Source of the DNA: Microcoleus sp. FACHB-68
GTDB taxonomy: Bacteria > Cyanobacteriota > Cyanobacteriia > Cyanobacteriales > Oscillatoriaceae
Direction of reading: 5' to 3'
NCBI RefSeq assembly: GCF_014695715.1
Contig: NZ_JACJOT010000013.1
Span: 558,001-622,000, forward strand
DNA: 64,000 nt
The translations under genes were made by a program, and so were the position numbers. Positions 18,773-27,806 of this stretch are shown here, one piece after another (within the stretch, counting starts at the first letter, position 1; each line of letters begins with the position of its first letter). Below the pieces are notes generated by a model. The model made no database searches, was not told the DNA's origin, and saw only the letters and a list, made by a program, of their open reading frames with translations.

Positions 18773-19711
18773 TTATTCAGCAGATTCTAGTCGCACAGGC
18801 TGGGCGAAAACTGCCGGCAAAGACACCTTTTCAACAGCCGGTGTAAAACCCAACCACTGCACAGACAGTTGGGCAAACTGTTGTGGGCACCCACTAACGG
18901 TAAATTGGGTGGGCAAGGGGGGTTGGTTGTCTCGCAAACCCAGCACTTCCAATTCCTGGGCGGCTGCTGTCACCACCCACACAGCCGGATCGACCAACTG
19001 CACCGAGGGAGGCAAAATCTGGCGCAACACCGGCGCTAAATGGGGGTAATGGGTGCAGCCATAGATTAGGGTGTCAATCTGCTGCTGCATCAGCGGTGCC
19101 AGGTATTCCCGCGCCACTTCGTAAGTGTAGGGTTCATCGATCCGCCCTTGCTCGATCAGGGGCACAAACTCCGGACAGCCCACTTGCCAAACCCTAGCTT
19201 CGGCGTCCATTTCTAAAATGGCGCGGCGGTAGGCATTGCTAGCAGCCGTTGCCGGCGTGGCGATCACCCCAATTCGCCGCCCTTGCTGAACAGCAGCGCG
19301 AGCACCTGGAAGAATCACGCCTAAAATAGGCAAGGGAAATTCAGATCGCACAGCTTCCAAGGCAAGGGCTGAACTGGTGTTGCAGGCCATGATCACCATT
19401 TTCACGCCCTGTTGCACCATCCAGGTGAGAATCTCGCGCACGAACTGCAAAATTTCGGCTTGTGAGCGAGTTCCGTAGGGCAACCGAGCCGTATCCCCAA
19501 AATACAGGATAGATTCATGGGGAAGCTGCCGGTAGAGTTCCCTTAAAACAGTGAGGCCACCCACACCGCTGTCAAAAATTCCGATTCTGTCGCGCTGGGG
19601 TTCTCCAGTAAAGGATGAAGGATTGAAGGATCTGGGAGAGAAGGATGAATTCATTCCGTCTTCTGATTTCTGAGTGCTCAATTGTGAGTTCAAAGACACA
19701 GGTTGCTCCAT
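18773..19711 (-). CDS. murI: Glutamate racemase
   Basis: It converts L- to D-glutamate for peptidoglycan. The family motifs are clear: IGIFDSGVGGLTVLREL, the first catalytic cysteine in MACNTSSA, and the second in YGCTHYPHL. Conserved sequence starts at about DRIGIFDS, so upstream codons are uncertain. I use the ATG at 19711 (312 residues), the first ATG after the amiC stop at 19722; ATG 19654 would still keep the whole domain. A longer frame reaching 19843 would overlap amiC by 122 bases and is unlikely. It is cotranscribed with amiC, another cell-wall gene. Confidence 0.93.
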   Translation of the reverse strand: MEQPVSLNSQLSTQKSEDGMNSSFSPRSFNPSSFTGEPQRDRIGIFDSGVGGLTVLRELYRQLPHESILYFGDTARLPYGTRSQAEILQFVREILTWMVQQGVKMVIMACNTSSALALEAVRSEFPLPILGVILPGARAAVQQGRRIGVIATPATAASNAYRRAILEMDAEARVWQVGCPEFVPLIEQGRIDEPYTYEVAREYLAPLMQQQIDTLIYGCTHYPHLAPVLRQILPPSVQLVDPAVWVVTAAAQELEVLGLRDNQPPLPTQFTVSGCPQQFAQLSVQWLGFTPAVEKVSLPAVFAQPVRLESAE

Positions 19712-19721
19712 CAGGAGAGGT

Positions 19722-21470
19722 CTATTGATTTTGTTGGATGTATTGCAGGATACCGCGAGCGATGGCTTCTGCCATACGCTGCCGGTAAGCGGCGTTGGCA
19801 AGTTTAGGTGCGTCCTCTGCGCCGGTAACAAAACCTGTTTCAACTAGAACAGCCGGCATTGAGGTTTTGCGTAAGACATAAAATCTGGCCTGTCGTACCC
19901 CGCGATCGCGAGAGCCGGTGCTTTGCAGCATACTGTTGTGGATGGTCGCAGCTAAACGCTCACCGTTGGAGTAGTAATACGTTTCAATGCCATTCACTTC
20001 AGGCCGGCTCATATCAATTGCATTAGCGTGGATGCTGACAAACAGCGTCGCATTCACCCGTTCAGCCAGTTGCACACGAGGTTCTAGGTCAATTTCCCGG
20101 TCATCTGACCTGGTTAAAATGGCCTGTACCCCCTGTTGTTCCAACAGTTGCGCCACCTGTAGCGAGATGTCCAAAACAATATCGGCCTCCCGTATCGCTC
20201 CAATGCCGACTGCACCGACATCGCGTCCGCCATGTCCGGGATCGACAATGACCACAGCTCGCCCGTTGCGAATGCCGGGATTTTGTGAGGGTGGGTAATT
20301 GGTTCTCGGCGGGGGCGCGTTATTGCTTTCAGCGCGTTGCAGTTGCAAGGATAGCAGTTGGGCTGTGGGCTGATTGAGTTCTGTAATTTGCACACCGGCT
20401 GCCGGTCGCACTGAAATGGCTACAGTGTTTGAGTCTGTCTGCTGGATCTGCACAGATGAGACAGAAGTCCTTGAATTTGTGATAGGGCTTCTGACTTTGG
20501 CACCCACCCGCGCTGAGGAGATGACAATCTTGTAGGCTCCAGATCCCTGTTCCCAGTCGCTGGTGTAGGTAAACGGCTTATCTGTTCTAATTAACAGTTG
20601 TTCGCCATTGCCGGCTAACTGAACCGCTTCAATTGTGGCTACATCGCCGGCATTCGCCGCAGGTGAGGGCTGGTTTGGACTACCCGAAGCGACTCTTGCT
20701 CCTTTGGGTAAAACGATCACTCCGCCTAAGTTGGTGACCGTTGCCTCCCATTCGTCTTTGGGGTTGGTGACTTTTAAAGAAATGCGAGCCACCGGCCCGG
20801 AATTTCTAACTTGGCTGACTTTCAGTTGCTGGATACCATAGCGATTTACCGCCTGCTCAAACCCTTGTAAATCGGGTTTAACCGTCGCATTTTGCAGCTC
20901 TATGTTGACAACCGAGCGATCTCGTGTGCGCTGCACTTTAACTTGGGGAGAGCGTCCGCTTGTACGAAGGAACAATCCATCGGGTGTAACCCTTACATTC
21001 TCAAGCACAGTGGGTGAGCCGGCTGTGTCTGAGCTTGCTCCTGGGGACGTTTCCTGGGGGGAGTCTCCAGGAGCTTCAGCAATCGGTTGGGGAGTCGGTA
21101 ATTGTACTGTCCACCGGCTGGCTGTTGTGCCTCGGACTAGAACTTTTTGGGGATCTAGGGTGTAACCGGGGTTTAACTCGATCACAAGGCGAGTTGTCTG
21201 GCCGTCAAACTGTCCCACGCGCACCGATTTAATTGCGCCTCCCACTGGTTGCGCCAGGGGGTTACGCCCTACGGTTGTACCGGGCAAATCAATCACCAAC
21301 CGGGTTGGATTGGCCAGCAGCTGCGCCCTCGGTTGAACGCCGCCCTCTGTGTTAATGTATAGCCGGTTCTGAGCTGCGTCAAAACGCCAAGATTGCAGTT
21401 TAGCTGCTTCGGCGGGAGTTGACAGCAAAAAGATGGTAAACAAACTGGGTAGTAGCCAGTGGAATCTCAC
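19722..21470 (-). CDS. amiC: N-acetylmuramoyl-L-alanine amidase with AMIN domains
   Basis: A 582-residue exported zinc amidase. A signal peptide (MRFHWLLPSLFTIFLLSTPAEA) precedes AMIN domains at about 25-125 and 150-250, with a further AMIN-like region up to about 375. The C-terminal Amidase_3 domain (about 400-580) has the zinc ligands H in VDPGHGG, E in IREAD and H in SIHAN, plus the catalytic glutamate in VLVETGFV. AMIN domains direct such enzymes to the septum. In filamentous cyanobacteria AmiC-type enzymes also shape septal nanopores for cell-cell communication. murI follows immediately. Confidence 0.93.
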   Translation of the reverse strand: MRFHWLLPSLFTIFLLSTPAEAAKLQSWRFDAAQNRLYINTEGGVQPRAQLLANPTRLVIDLPGTTVGRNPLAQPVGGAIKSVRVGQFDGQTTRLVIELNPGYTLDPQKVLVRGTTASRWTVQLPTPQPIAEAPGDSPQETSPGASSDTAGSPTVLENVRVTPDGLFLRTSGRSPQVKVQRTRDRSVVNIELQNATVKPDLQGFEQAVNRYGIQQLKVSQVRNSGPVARISLKVTNPKDEWEATVTNLGGVIVLPKGARVASGSPNQPSPAANAGDVATIEAVQLAGNGEQLLIRTDKPFTYTSDWEQGSGAYKIVISSARVGAKVRSPITNSRTSVSSVQIQQTDSNTVAISVRPAAGVQITELNQPTAQLLSLQLQRAESNNAPPPRTNYPPSQNPGIRNGRAVVIVDPGHGGRDVGAVGIGAIREADIVLDISLQVAQLLEQQGVQAILTRSDDREIDLEPRVQLAERVNATLFVSIHANAIDMSRPEVNGIETYYYSNGERLAATIHNSMLQSTGSRDRGVRQARFYVLRKTSMPAVLVETGFVTGAEDAPKLANAAYRQRMAEAIARGILQYIQQNQ

Positions 21471-21993
21471 AACAGCTTCTCCTTGTTCGCGTTGCTGAGC
21501 TGTAAGCGTTTCCCGAATGGGAAATCCTTAAGATGTAGCAGTGCACCTCCCTGCGCTAAGACCTCTGGGTTAGAGGCTTTTAAACAACTTAAGACTGGGT
21601 TGAAAAATATCATGACTCGGTCAAGAGTGTAGCGTTGAAAATTAAAATTTTTTGTCAGTGAAGCCGGTGCGGACAGCGGGAAAGCCATTTTTATGACATT
21701 GATTTGGCGACAGCAACCTACTGAAATAAGCTTTCATACAGTTAATTTGCATTTTTTTACCGCAGGGGCGAGTCGCGAGAGGGTGCTTCCGGTGGGTGAC
21801 GAAATCATTTCTTGCTCTGTGCCAATTGCTTATATCCAATCCCAGCTCCTCAAAACCGTTTTCAGCTTTCATCCTCTGCTGTCCGCTTAAAAATCTTGCA
21901 TTCAGTTTTGTTACCCCACATCCGTGAAAATGCTGAGTCCATACAAGCTGAGTTTTCTGTAATAGTTGTCTGATCTGGAGTTTGGCTGAGTTC
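21471..21993. other. Intergenic, no gene seen
   Basis: About 520 bases between the amiC start and an IS630 ORFA remnant. Short frames on both strands lack any family character. The part next to 21994 shows no recognisable DDE-domain sequence, so the missing half of the transposase is not simply frameshifted there. Confidence 0.5.
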
Positions 21994-22476
21994 TCACGTT
22001 AAGGTTTCCTGTTGCTGACGCTTTTTTCTGAAGCCCTTGTTTCTAGGTGCTTTCAATTTCACTTTTAGTCTGTACCTAACGGCTTCATGGACGACTTTGT
22101 AAGATGCATCGACACCGCACTCTTCTTTCAGCCAAATGCGGATCTCTCCGTAGTTACTGAATTTCTCTGCCTTTTGCAGCCGTTGTTTCAATCGTTCCAT
22201 TGCTTCTTTGGGAATAGCCGGCTTTCTGCCTTGGCCTTTTTTGAGTTCTAGCAGCCCTTCTAATCCCTCTGTTTTGTACTTTTGAAACCAGCGATAAAGG
22301 GTTGCTGTATCTCTACCCAAGACGACGGATAGCTCTTTGAGGGTCTGAACCTGGCCAATTTTGAGTAAATACAAGGCTTGAATTCTTTCTTTGCCTCTTG
22401 CGGTTGTCTGTTGTGCCAGGAGCGTTTTGAGTTGTTCACCAGTCTCGGTGATATGGAGCTTGAGAACCCCTGCCAT
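21994..22476 (-). CDS. IS630-family transposase ORFA (helix-turn-helix half), orphan
   Basis: A protein of about 160 residues from the ATG at 22476 (the frame extends upstream to 22569 without obvious coding character). It has an IS630/Tc1-type N-terminal helix-turn-helix: LKELSVVLGRDTATLYRWFQKY, then the linker GLEGLLELKKGQGRKPAI and a second winged-helix-like block (IRIWLKEECGVDASYKVVH). The C-terminus is basic. The catalytic DDE half is missing from the downstream DNA, so this is an IS remnant or a domesticated DNA-binding protein. Confidence 0.75.
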   Translation of the reverse strand: MAGVLKLHITETGEQLKTLLAQQTTARGKERIQALYLLKIGQVQTLKELSVVLGRDTATLYRWFQKYKTEGLEGLLELKKGQGRKPAIPKEAMERLKQRLQKAEKFSNYGEIRIWLKEECGVDASYKVVHEAVRYRLKVKLKAPRNKGFRKKRQQQETLT

Positions 22477-22700
22477 GAGAAAATTTTCTACTCCAAGACC
22501 ACTATACAATATGAATTGCAAAAAAAAAGTGAATGGACGTAGCGTTTGGTTGACGCTGAATCGATTCATCAGGTCATGATATTAAATCCAATTGTTTTTA
22601 TTTATTTAAGCCGGCTGCTAAAAGCACAAAGCCTAACAGCTTATGGATTTTACCAGTTTTTACACAATTTAATATTTAAAATCGCTGCAACCGGCTTTTT

Positions 22701-22958
22701 CTAAGCTGTGATGTCTTCTGGAGTTGTGTCTGCAGCCGGTTGAACTGCTGGGGGGACTGGATCGTAACCGCCGGCATGGAAGGGATGGCAGCGCAATATT
22801 CGCCGGATCGCCATCAGTCCCCCGCGCCATGCCCCAAACCGCTCAACCGCTTCTATTGCATACTTAGAACAAGTCGGTTGATAGCGACAAACTGGGGGAA
22901 ACAAAGGAGAAATGAGCGTTCGATAGGCCCGAATTAAGGCAATGAGTAAAACTTTCAT
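22701..22958 (-). CDS. yidD: Membrane protein insertion efficiency factor YidD
   Basis: An 85-residue DUF37 protein that assists YidC-dependent membrane insertion. The signature is complete: [20 protein letters not shown] followed by [19 protein letters not shown] and [15 protein letters not shown]. The N-terminal hydrophobic segment acts as an amphipathic membrane anchor. ATG 22958 gives the standard [13 protein letters not shown] start; the frame continues 33 bases further upstream. It is near, but not adjacent to, other typical oriC-region partners (rpmH, rnpA), which are absent here. Confidence 0.92.
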   Translation of the reverse strand: MKVLLIALIRAYRTLISPLFPPVCRYQPTCSKYAIEAVERFGAWRGGLMAIRRILRCHPFHAGGYDPVPPAVQPAADTTPEDITA

Positions 22959-23174
22959 CTGAACCTCGAAAAAGATACCTGCTTTACCCATTAAAAATCG
23001 ACCGCCGCAAGTGGCAAAAGCCGGCTAACTTGACGGGCGGCATCGTTGCACCCAAACTTTAAGCAGTGAGACACTCTATCATAGCAATTTTGGATAGGGG
23101 CGTTTGCCGGCTAAGCTTGTAACGGGTAAAGGGGCAGTTTTCCCGAAAGTGTGGTTTTGCCGGTTGCGGAAAGT

Positions 23175-23468
23175 CTACCGGCGAATGTCAAATTGTTGAA
23201 GTCCTTCAGGGTTTTGGTACTCTACGAAAACGTCTTTTACGACAGATGCCGGTGGCCCTTGATCACACCACTTAATCATTTCTCTGACGGTTTCTTCAGT
23301 TCCTTCAAAGACAGCTTCCACACGTCCATCGGGAAGGTTGCGAACCCAGCCGGTGATGCCTCGGCTCTTTGCTTCATCCAGTGTGGAAAAGCGATAACCG
23401 ACTCCCTGAACTGTCCCAGAAACGATAACATGAGCGCGGATAGAATTGGGTAGTGATGAGTTTTGCAT
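23175..23468 (-). CDS. acyP: Acylphosphatase
   Basis: A 97-residue enzyme hydrolysing carboxyl-phosphate bonds. The acylphosphatase signature is present: VSGTVQGVGYRFSTLDEA with the phosphate-binding arginine in GYR, and GWVRNLPDGRVEAVFEG with the catalytic asparagine. The length matches the family. It is monocistronic and divergent from the CPBP protease gene at 23599. Confidence 0.93.
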   Translation of the reverse strand: MQNSSLPNSIRAHVIVSGTVQGVGYRFSTLDEAKSRGITGWVRNLPDGRVEAVFEGTEETVREMIKWCDQGPPASVVKDVFVEYQNPEGLQQFDIRR

Positions 23469-23598
23469 TTGATTTTTATTAATTTAGATTTCAAGAAAGA
23501 TGAATCTTGACAAACTAAATATTATAGGGATGTGGAAATTATATCTGACTAATTATAATTAACGCTCATTAACAGAATTTTTTTATAGGGTTTCACAG

Positions 23599-24144
23599 AT
23601 GATAATCCATTTTTTAGGGTTAGAAGTTCTTTGGCATCGCGTAGTTACTGCTGTCTCAACCATTCCAGATGCCGAAGCTTGGCTAGGGTCAGCCGCACTG
23701 TTAGGAATTTACACGCTGATTGCATTGCCGGTAGGATTTGGCTCAGGTTTTATTAAAATAGACATTCAAAAATCGTGGGTGGTTGTTATTGGAGTAATCG
23801 CGGGTTCTTTGTTAAGACCGGCTCTCACAGAAGAGTTATTTTTCCGCGTCTTACTCTTGCCTCATGCAACAGAAAATACTTCGCCGGCAGCCCTGTGGTT
23901 TTGGGGTTTGGGCGGTTTGGTGATTTTTCTTGTGTACCATCCGCTGAACGCAATGACTTTTTTCCCAGTTGCCCGTGAAACTTTTCTAAATCCAATATTT
24001 TTATTTCTGGCAGCTCTTTTAGGGGTGACTTGTACGATTTCTTACTGGCAAAGCGGTTCTCTTTGGCCGCCGGTGATAATTCACTGGGTGATTGTAGCAG
24101 TCTGGTTGCTGTTGTTAGGTGGATATCAAAAGCTTTATGCTTGA
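23599..24144 (+). CDS. CPBP-type intramembrane glutamic protease
   Basis: A 181-residue membrane protein with several hydrophobic segments. The Abi/CPBP motifs are visible: TEELFFR (glutamate pair and arginine) near residue 77, a histidine in LVYHPLNAM near 115, and HWVIVAVW near the C-terminus. Family members include Rce1-like proteases and bacteriocin-immunity proteins; the substrate here is unknown. It is divergent from acyP. Confidence 0.8.
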   Translation: MIIHFLGLEVLWHRVVTAVSTIPDAEAWLGSAALLGIYTLIALPVGFGSGFIKIDIQKSWVVVIGVIAGSLLRPALTEELFFRVLLLPHATENTSPAALWFWGLGGLVIFLVYHPLNAMTFFPVARETFLNPIFLFLAALLGVTCTISYWQSGSLWPPVIIHWVIVAVWLLLLGGYQKLYA

Positions 24145-24202
24145 GGAAATGAAAGATTTTATTGCTTTTAGATTTAATTTTTGCAAAAATAGATTTTTTA
24201 AG

Positions 24203-24236
24203 AAACCACAGATGCACACAGATAAACACAGATGAA
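24203..24236. repeat. ACACAGAT short tandem repeat
   Basis: Three spaced copies of CACAGAT within 34 bases. This is a widespread intergenic short tandem repeat type in filamentous cyanobacteria. It lies just after the CPBP gene. Confidence 0.6.
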
Positions 24237-24392
24237 AGCGCAGTCTGCCGGTAAATATCCACAGATGGTTGATTCGAGTTTATCTGCAAGATGTCAATTC
24301 GGGTATGGTAAAATTTTTTTTGAGTTTAACGCAGGGCAATTTCTTCTTTACAAAAGGGAAAATTATAGCTAAGCGAGTTTTAAAAAAGCTGC

Positions 24393-24423
24393 TATGCCCC
24401 ATGCCCTATGCCCTATGCCCTCT
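24393..24423. repeat. ATGCCC(C/T) heptamer repeat
   Basis: Four consecutive 7-nt units of the ATGCCCY type lie directly upstream of the DUF1823 gene. The same family, in both orientations, occurs at 54048-54160. Confidence 0.85.
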
Positions 24424-24439
24424 CTTTGAATAACTGCTT

Positions 24440-24817
24440 ATGTCTGAACTGCCGGCACTGAATAATGAAACGATTTGGGCAATCCTTAATGAAGAAATTG
24501 AGGATGCGACGGTGAACCAATTAATTTGGCATTACTTAGGATATCGCTATGATGAAGCCGCCGGCAAGTGGGATGCTTCTGCTGTTGGGGATGAATGGCG
24601 AGATGAGTATCCTGAACCGCCAGATTTTATAGAAAACCGCCCGCCTACGGTGAAACTCACTCGCTCGATTCCACCGGAAAATAAGCAACTATTGAAAGAG
24701 CAGTTGGGTTTTAAAGGCTACAAAGTGGGTGAATTTGGCCCTAGACAAACTCGACGGGCGACGATGGCTAATTGGCTGTTGAGTTATATGAGTGGCGCTA
24801 AAAGTGGGGAACTGTAA
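24440..24817 (+). CDS. DUF1823 family protein
   Basis: A 125-residue cyanobacterium- and plastid-restricted protein of unknown function. The family signature is nearly invariant: NETIWAILNEEI, then NQLIWHYLGYRYD, PEPPDFIENRPPTVKLTRSI and FGPRQTRRATMANWLLSY. There is no signal peptide or membrane segment. It is preceded at 16 bases by a heptamer repeat. Confidence 0.88.
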   Translation: MSELPALNNETIWAILNEEIEDATVNQLIWHYLGYRYDEAAGKWDASAVGDEWRDEYPEPPDFIENRPPTVKLTRSIPPENKQLLKEQLGFKGYKVGEFGPRQTRRATMANWLLSYMSGAKSGEL

Positions 24818-24887
24818 TTGATTTGTCTGCGATCTAGTAGGTGTTAATTCTGGAACGTCAAGTAGTCGTTATCTAGAGGAAACTCCT

Positions 24888-25349
24888 ATGTTTTTTGCGT
24901 TCCTTTCGTCCCTGGCATTAACCGGCACTCCCGCCATCATTCCCCCATTGCCGGCGACAATAGACGGATCGGCAATCATCGCTGACTATCGATATCGAAA
25001 TCGAAATGTCTGCCGGCAACATCGGGTGGTTGTGGAGTTAATCGCGCGTGGCAATGATTGGGGAAATGTCTGGATTAATGAAAAACCAGTGTTTCAGCCG
25101 CAAAATTTCAACCGGCGCAAAACCCTAAACCTTTGTGCCGGCGCGTATAGGGTGGTTTTCACCGGCATCACAAGCATGGATGTGTGGGATTCGGGTTATC
25201 TGGATCTGGGGCGAAGTAATGTGGTTAAACTTTCCTTCACCAAAAACGGGGTAGAACAGGTGGAGGGAGATCCTAACGCTTGGTTGCCGGATGATAGAAA
25301 TGATCCTGATGTTTGGCGGCGAAATGACCCGGATATCTGGCGCAGATAG
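24888..25349 (+). CDS. Hypothetical exported protein with repeated C-terminal motif
   Basis: A 153-residue protein; I do not recognise the family. The N-terminus (MFFAFLSSLALTGTPAII) could be a short signal sequence. The body is rich in beta-type sequence and has two cysteines (NVCRQHR, LNLCAGAY) that could form a disulfide outside the cytoplasm. The C-terminus repeats NDPDVWRR/NDPDIWRR, with an earlier degenerate copy. AGAGGAAA precedes the ATG, supporting this start. Confidence 0.65.
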   Translation: MFFAFLSSLALTGTPAIIPPLPATIDGSAIIADYRYRNRNVCRQHRVVVELIARGNDWGNVWINEKPVFQPQNFNRRKTLNLCAGAYRVVFTGITSMDVWDSGYLDLGRSNVVKLSFTKNGVEQVEGDPNAWLPDDRNDPDVWRRNDPDIWRR

Positions 25350-25436
25350 GTAATTGCCAGTCGCATTGGCTGATTTTTGGGGAGTAACAGCTATTGTGGT
25401 AATAGCTTTATTTGCATCGCATCCGCCGAGTACAAT

Positions 25437-26927
25437 ATGCTCAAATTATGCTCTGTATTGCAGAATCGCTATCAGCTCAAACACCAGCTCAGTGATCATC
25501 CCGTGCGTCAGACTTGGTTGGCAGAGGATTTAGAATCGCAAGATCAAGTTGTGGTCAAGCTGCTGGCTTTTGGAGGTCAGATGCAGTGGGATGACCTCAA
25601 ACTGTTTGAACGCGAGGCGAAGGTGCTGCAACAGCTAAACCATCCGCAGATTCCCAAATATCGAGATTATTTTGCAGTTGATGAGTCTAATCTGTGGTTT
25701 GGCTTGGTTCAAGAGTATATCCCCGGTTCGTCGCTGAAGCAATTGCTAGAAGAGGGGCAGCAGTTTTCTGAGCAGCAAGTTCGCCAAATCGCGCAAGATG
25801 TGCTGGAGATTTTAATTTATCTGCATGAACTGAAGCCGCCGGTGATTCACCGCGATATTAAGCCAAGTAATTTAATTTTAGGGGCGGATGATCGGGTTTA
25901 TTTGGTGGATTTTGGGGCGGTGCAAAACCGGCCAAGTGCAACGGGCGCAACATTTACGGTGGTGGGAACTTACGGATATACGCCCCTTGAACAATATGGC
26001 GGTCAAACCGTGCCGGCATCCGATCTTTATGCCTTGGGTGCGACGCTGATTCATTTGCTCACCGGCACAGCGCCGGCAGAATTGCCACAACGGGATTTGC
26101 GTGTTCAGTGGAGCGATCGCATCACTTCTAATGTCAGTGGAAATTTTGTGCGGTGGGTTGATCAACTGATACAGCCGGCTGTGGAAAGAAGATTTCCTTC
26201 AGCAGTGCGAGCACGGGATGCGCTGAAAGGTGCGCTCACGATTCCTTGGGCGATCGCAGAGGTTCCTGCCGTTGCCGACACTTGTGCGATCGTCAATCAC
26301 TCGCCGGAACGGTTAGAGATTGAAATTCCGGCGCGTGTGGAAGTTGAAGTAATTGAGCCGGTTAAAAAAGTTCTCAATCGGGGTTTAGAAGCAGTGCAAA
26401 GCAGTTTAAATACTGTGTTTAGCCAATTGCAGGATTCAGCCGGAAGTATCCCAAAACAAGCAATTTTATTGCGTGCCGGTGTTGTCGGCGGTGCTTTAGT
26501 GCTGCTCAGTTTTGCGTTTCCTGTAATTATTTACACCATGCAATTTTTAAACTTATTAATTCCGGCTTTAATGTTGCTGGCTATTTTCATTTTACTGGGG
26601 AGTTGGCGTGTGTATCCCCGAAGTTATTTTGAGCGCACTTATGTTTGTTTTGAATTGGATAATTTTGTCATGGAATGGCAGCAGGTGTGGCTCTATAATT
26701 ATCGTCGGGAAACTGGGGTAACCTCTGAAATTCAAGATGTGTCAGTTGCGACTTATGGTGAGAGCAACGATTGTGAGAGTAATTCGCCTCACTCAGCCGT
26801 TGTCATTACTGCCGGCCCTTCTCAAAATGAATGGGAGAAATATATATTTGGTCAAGAATTGAGTGAAGCTGAGTTAATTAAGTTGACAAATGAAATTCGG
26901 GCTTGGTTGGCAGGAGAATCTCAATAA
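25437..26927 (+). CDS. Serine/threonine protein kinase with C-terminal membrane segments
   Basis: A 496-residue Hanks-type kinase. The lysine of VVVKLL, catalytic loop VIHRDIKPSNLIL and DFG motif (YLVDFGAVQ) are intact, so it should be active. The kinase domain ends near residue 260. A linker leads to two hydrophobic segments (about 345-390) and a C-terminal soluble domain of unknown role. The start at ATG 25437 places RYQLKHQL just ahead of the glycine-rich loop; a TTG at 25377 would add 20 residues. No partner phosphatase is near. Confidence 0.9.
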   Translation: MLKLCSVLQNRYQLKHQLSDHPVRQTWLAEDLESQDQVVVKLLAFGGQMQWDDLKLFEREAKVLQQLNHPQIPKYRDYFAVDESNLWFGLVQEYIPGSSLKQLLEEGQQFSEQQVRQIAQDVLEILIYLHELKPPVIHRDIKPSNLILGADDRVYLVDFGAVQNRPSATGATFTVVGTYGYTPLEQYGGQTVPASDLYALGATLIHLLTGTAPAELPQRDLRVQWSDRITSNVSGNFVRWVDQLIQPAVERRFPSAVRARDALKGALTIPWAIAEVPAVADTCAIVNHSPERLEIEIPARVEVEVIEPVKKVLNRGLEAVQSSLNTVFSQLQDSAGSIPKQAILLRAGVVGGALVLLSFAFPVIIYTMQFLNLLIPALMLLAIFILLGSWRVYPRSYFERTYVCFELDNFVMEWQQVWLYNYRRETGVTSEIQDVSVATYGESNDCESNSPHSAVVITAGPSQNEWEKYIFGQELSEAELIKLTNEIRAWLAGESQ

Positions 26928-27118
26928 TTTTTTGTTGATTTTTCTTAGGAACACTTCAACTTTATCTGCACTTAGGCCGGCAAAATTCTAATTCCCCAAG
27001 TAAATGCACCTCTACACCCTTGGCTTTTCCCCGATCCCAAATTTAACCTCGCTACACCGGCACCCTTTCACCTCTCAGCTTTTATACAGCTAAGTTGCAT
27101 TTTCTCTTCTGCCACCCC

Positions 27119-27565
27119 TTAAATTCTACTCATCGGTAAACGAACCTTGTGCTTGCGTAAAATGCGCGTAATTTGCGTGGCACTAATTTCAATGCCGGTT
27201 TGCTGCGCCAGATGCGTTGCTAAGCGTTGACTTGTCCACAGATCAAACTCATAACCCAGCTTTTTCGGGTCTTTCTTGATCGATTCTAGTAATGATTGAA
27301 TGTAGCCCTCATTCGCTTTGCGATAGTTACCTTGCTCTCGCTTATCTCTCAAGCTGTCGAGATTATCCGGATCGCCATGCACGCACCAATAAGCAACGGT
27401 TCGGTAGGAACACCCGATAAAATCAGCAATTTCTTCGTAAGTTTTACCGTCATTTTGTAATAACAAAATTAAAGCGTGTTCGCGCAAGCGCGGGCAATCA
27501 CTCTTCCGGATAGCTTTTTGCAGACGCTTTCTTTGCAGTGAGGTGAGAAAGTCTTTAACCGGCAT
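27119..27565 (-). CDS. IS630-family transposase ORFA, orphan
   Basis: A 148-residue protein with the usual IS630 N-terminal region: LREHALILLLQNDGKTYEEI, ADFIGCSYRTVAYWCVHGD, then a second helix-turn-helix with SQRLATHLAQQTGIEISATQ. It stops before any DDE catalytic domain, and the DNA beyond the stop (27118 to 26928) shows none. It is of a different IS630 lineage from the ORFA at 21994. It is likely a truncated insertion sequence. Confidence 0.78.
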   Translation of the reverse strand: MPVKDFLTSLQRKRLQKAIRKSDCPRLREHALILLLQNDGKTYEEIADFIGCSYRTVAYWCVHGDPDNLDSLRDKREQGNYRKANEGYIQSLLESIKKDPKKLGYEFDLWTSQRLATHLAQQTGIEISATQITRILRKHKVRLPMSRI

Positions 27566-27806
27566 AAATTTTTTTGAAATATATCGCCATTCTATTTTAT
27601 GCTATTTAATTGTAAAATAACCGCTTGTCCACCGGAAAAAGCGAACTTCCTGAGAGCGTAAATCGCTTCTTACCAGGGTTCCCACACCGGCAGACTTCCC
27701 ACCTAGCCCAAATGCTTTGCTTACGCACCATTAAGGTCAACAATATAAAAACAGCCAGTCGCCTAATTTTTGATCGGTCATCTCACATCTAAAACCTCCA
27801 ATTTCC

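Noticed and set aside
19712-19843. Longer N-terminus for murI overlapping amiC by 122 bases
   Set aside because: The added residues are not part of the racemase fold and derive from the amiC coding strand in another frame; the ATG at 19711 or 19654 is preferred.
21900-21993. Frameshifted DDE half of the IS630 transposase next to the ORFA at 21994
   Set aside because: Reading all minus-strand frames past the stop gave no DDE-domain motifs.
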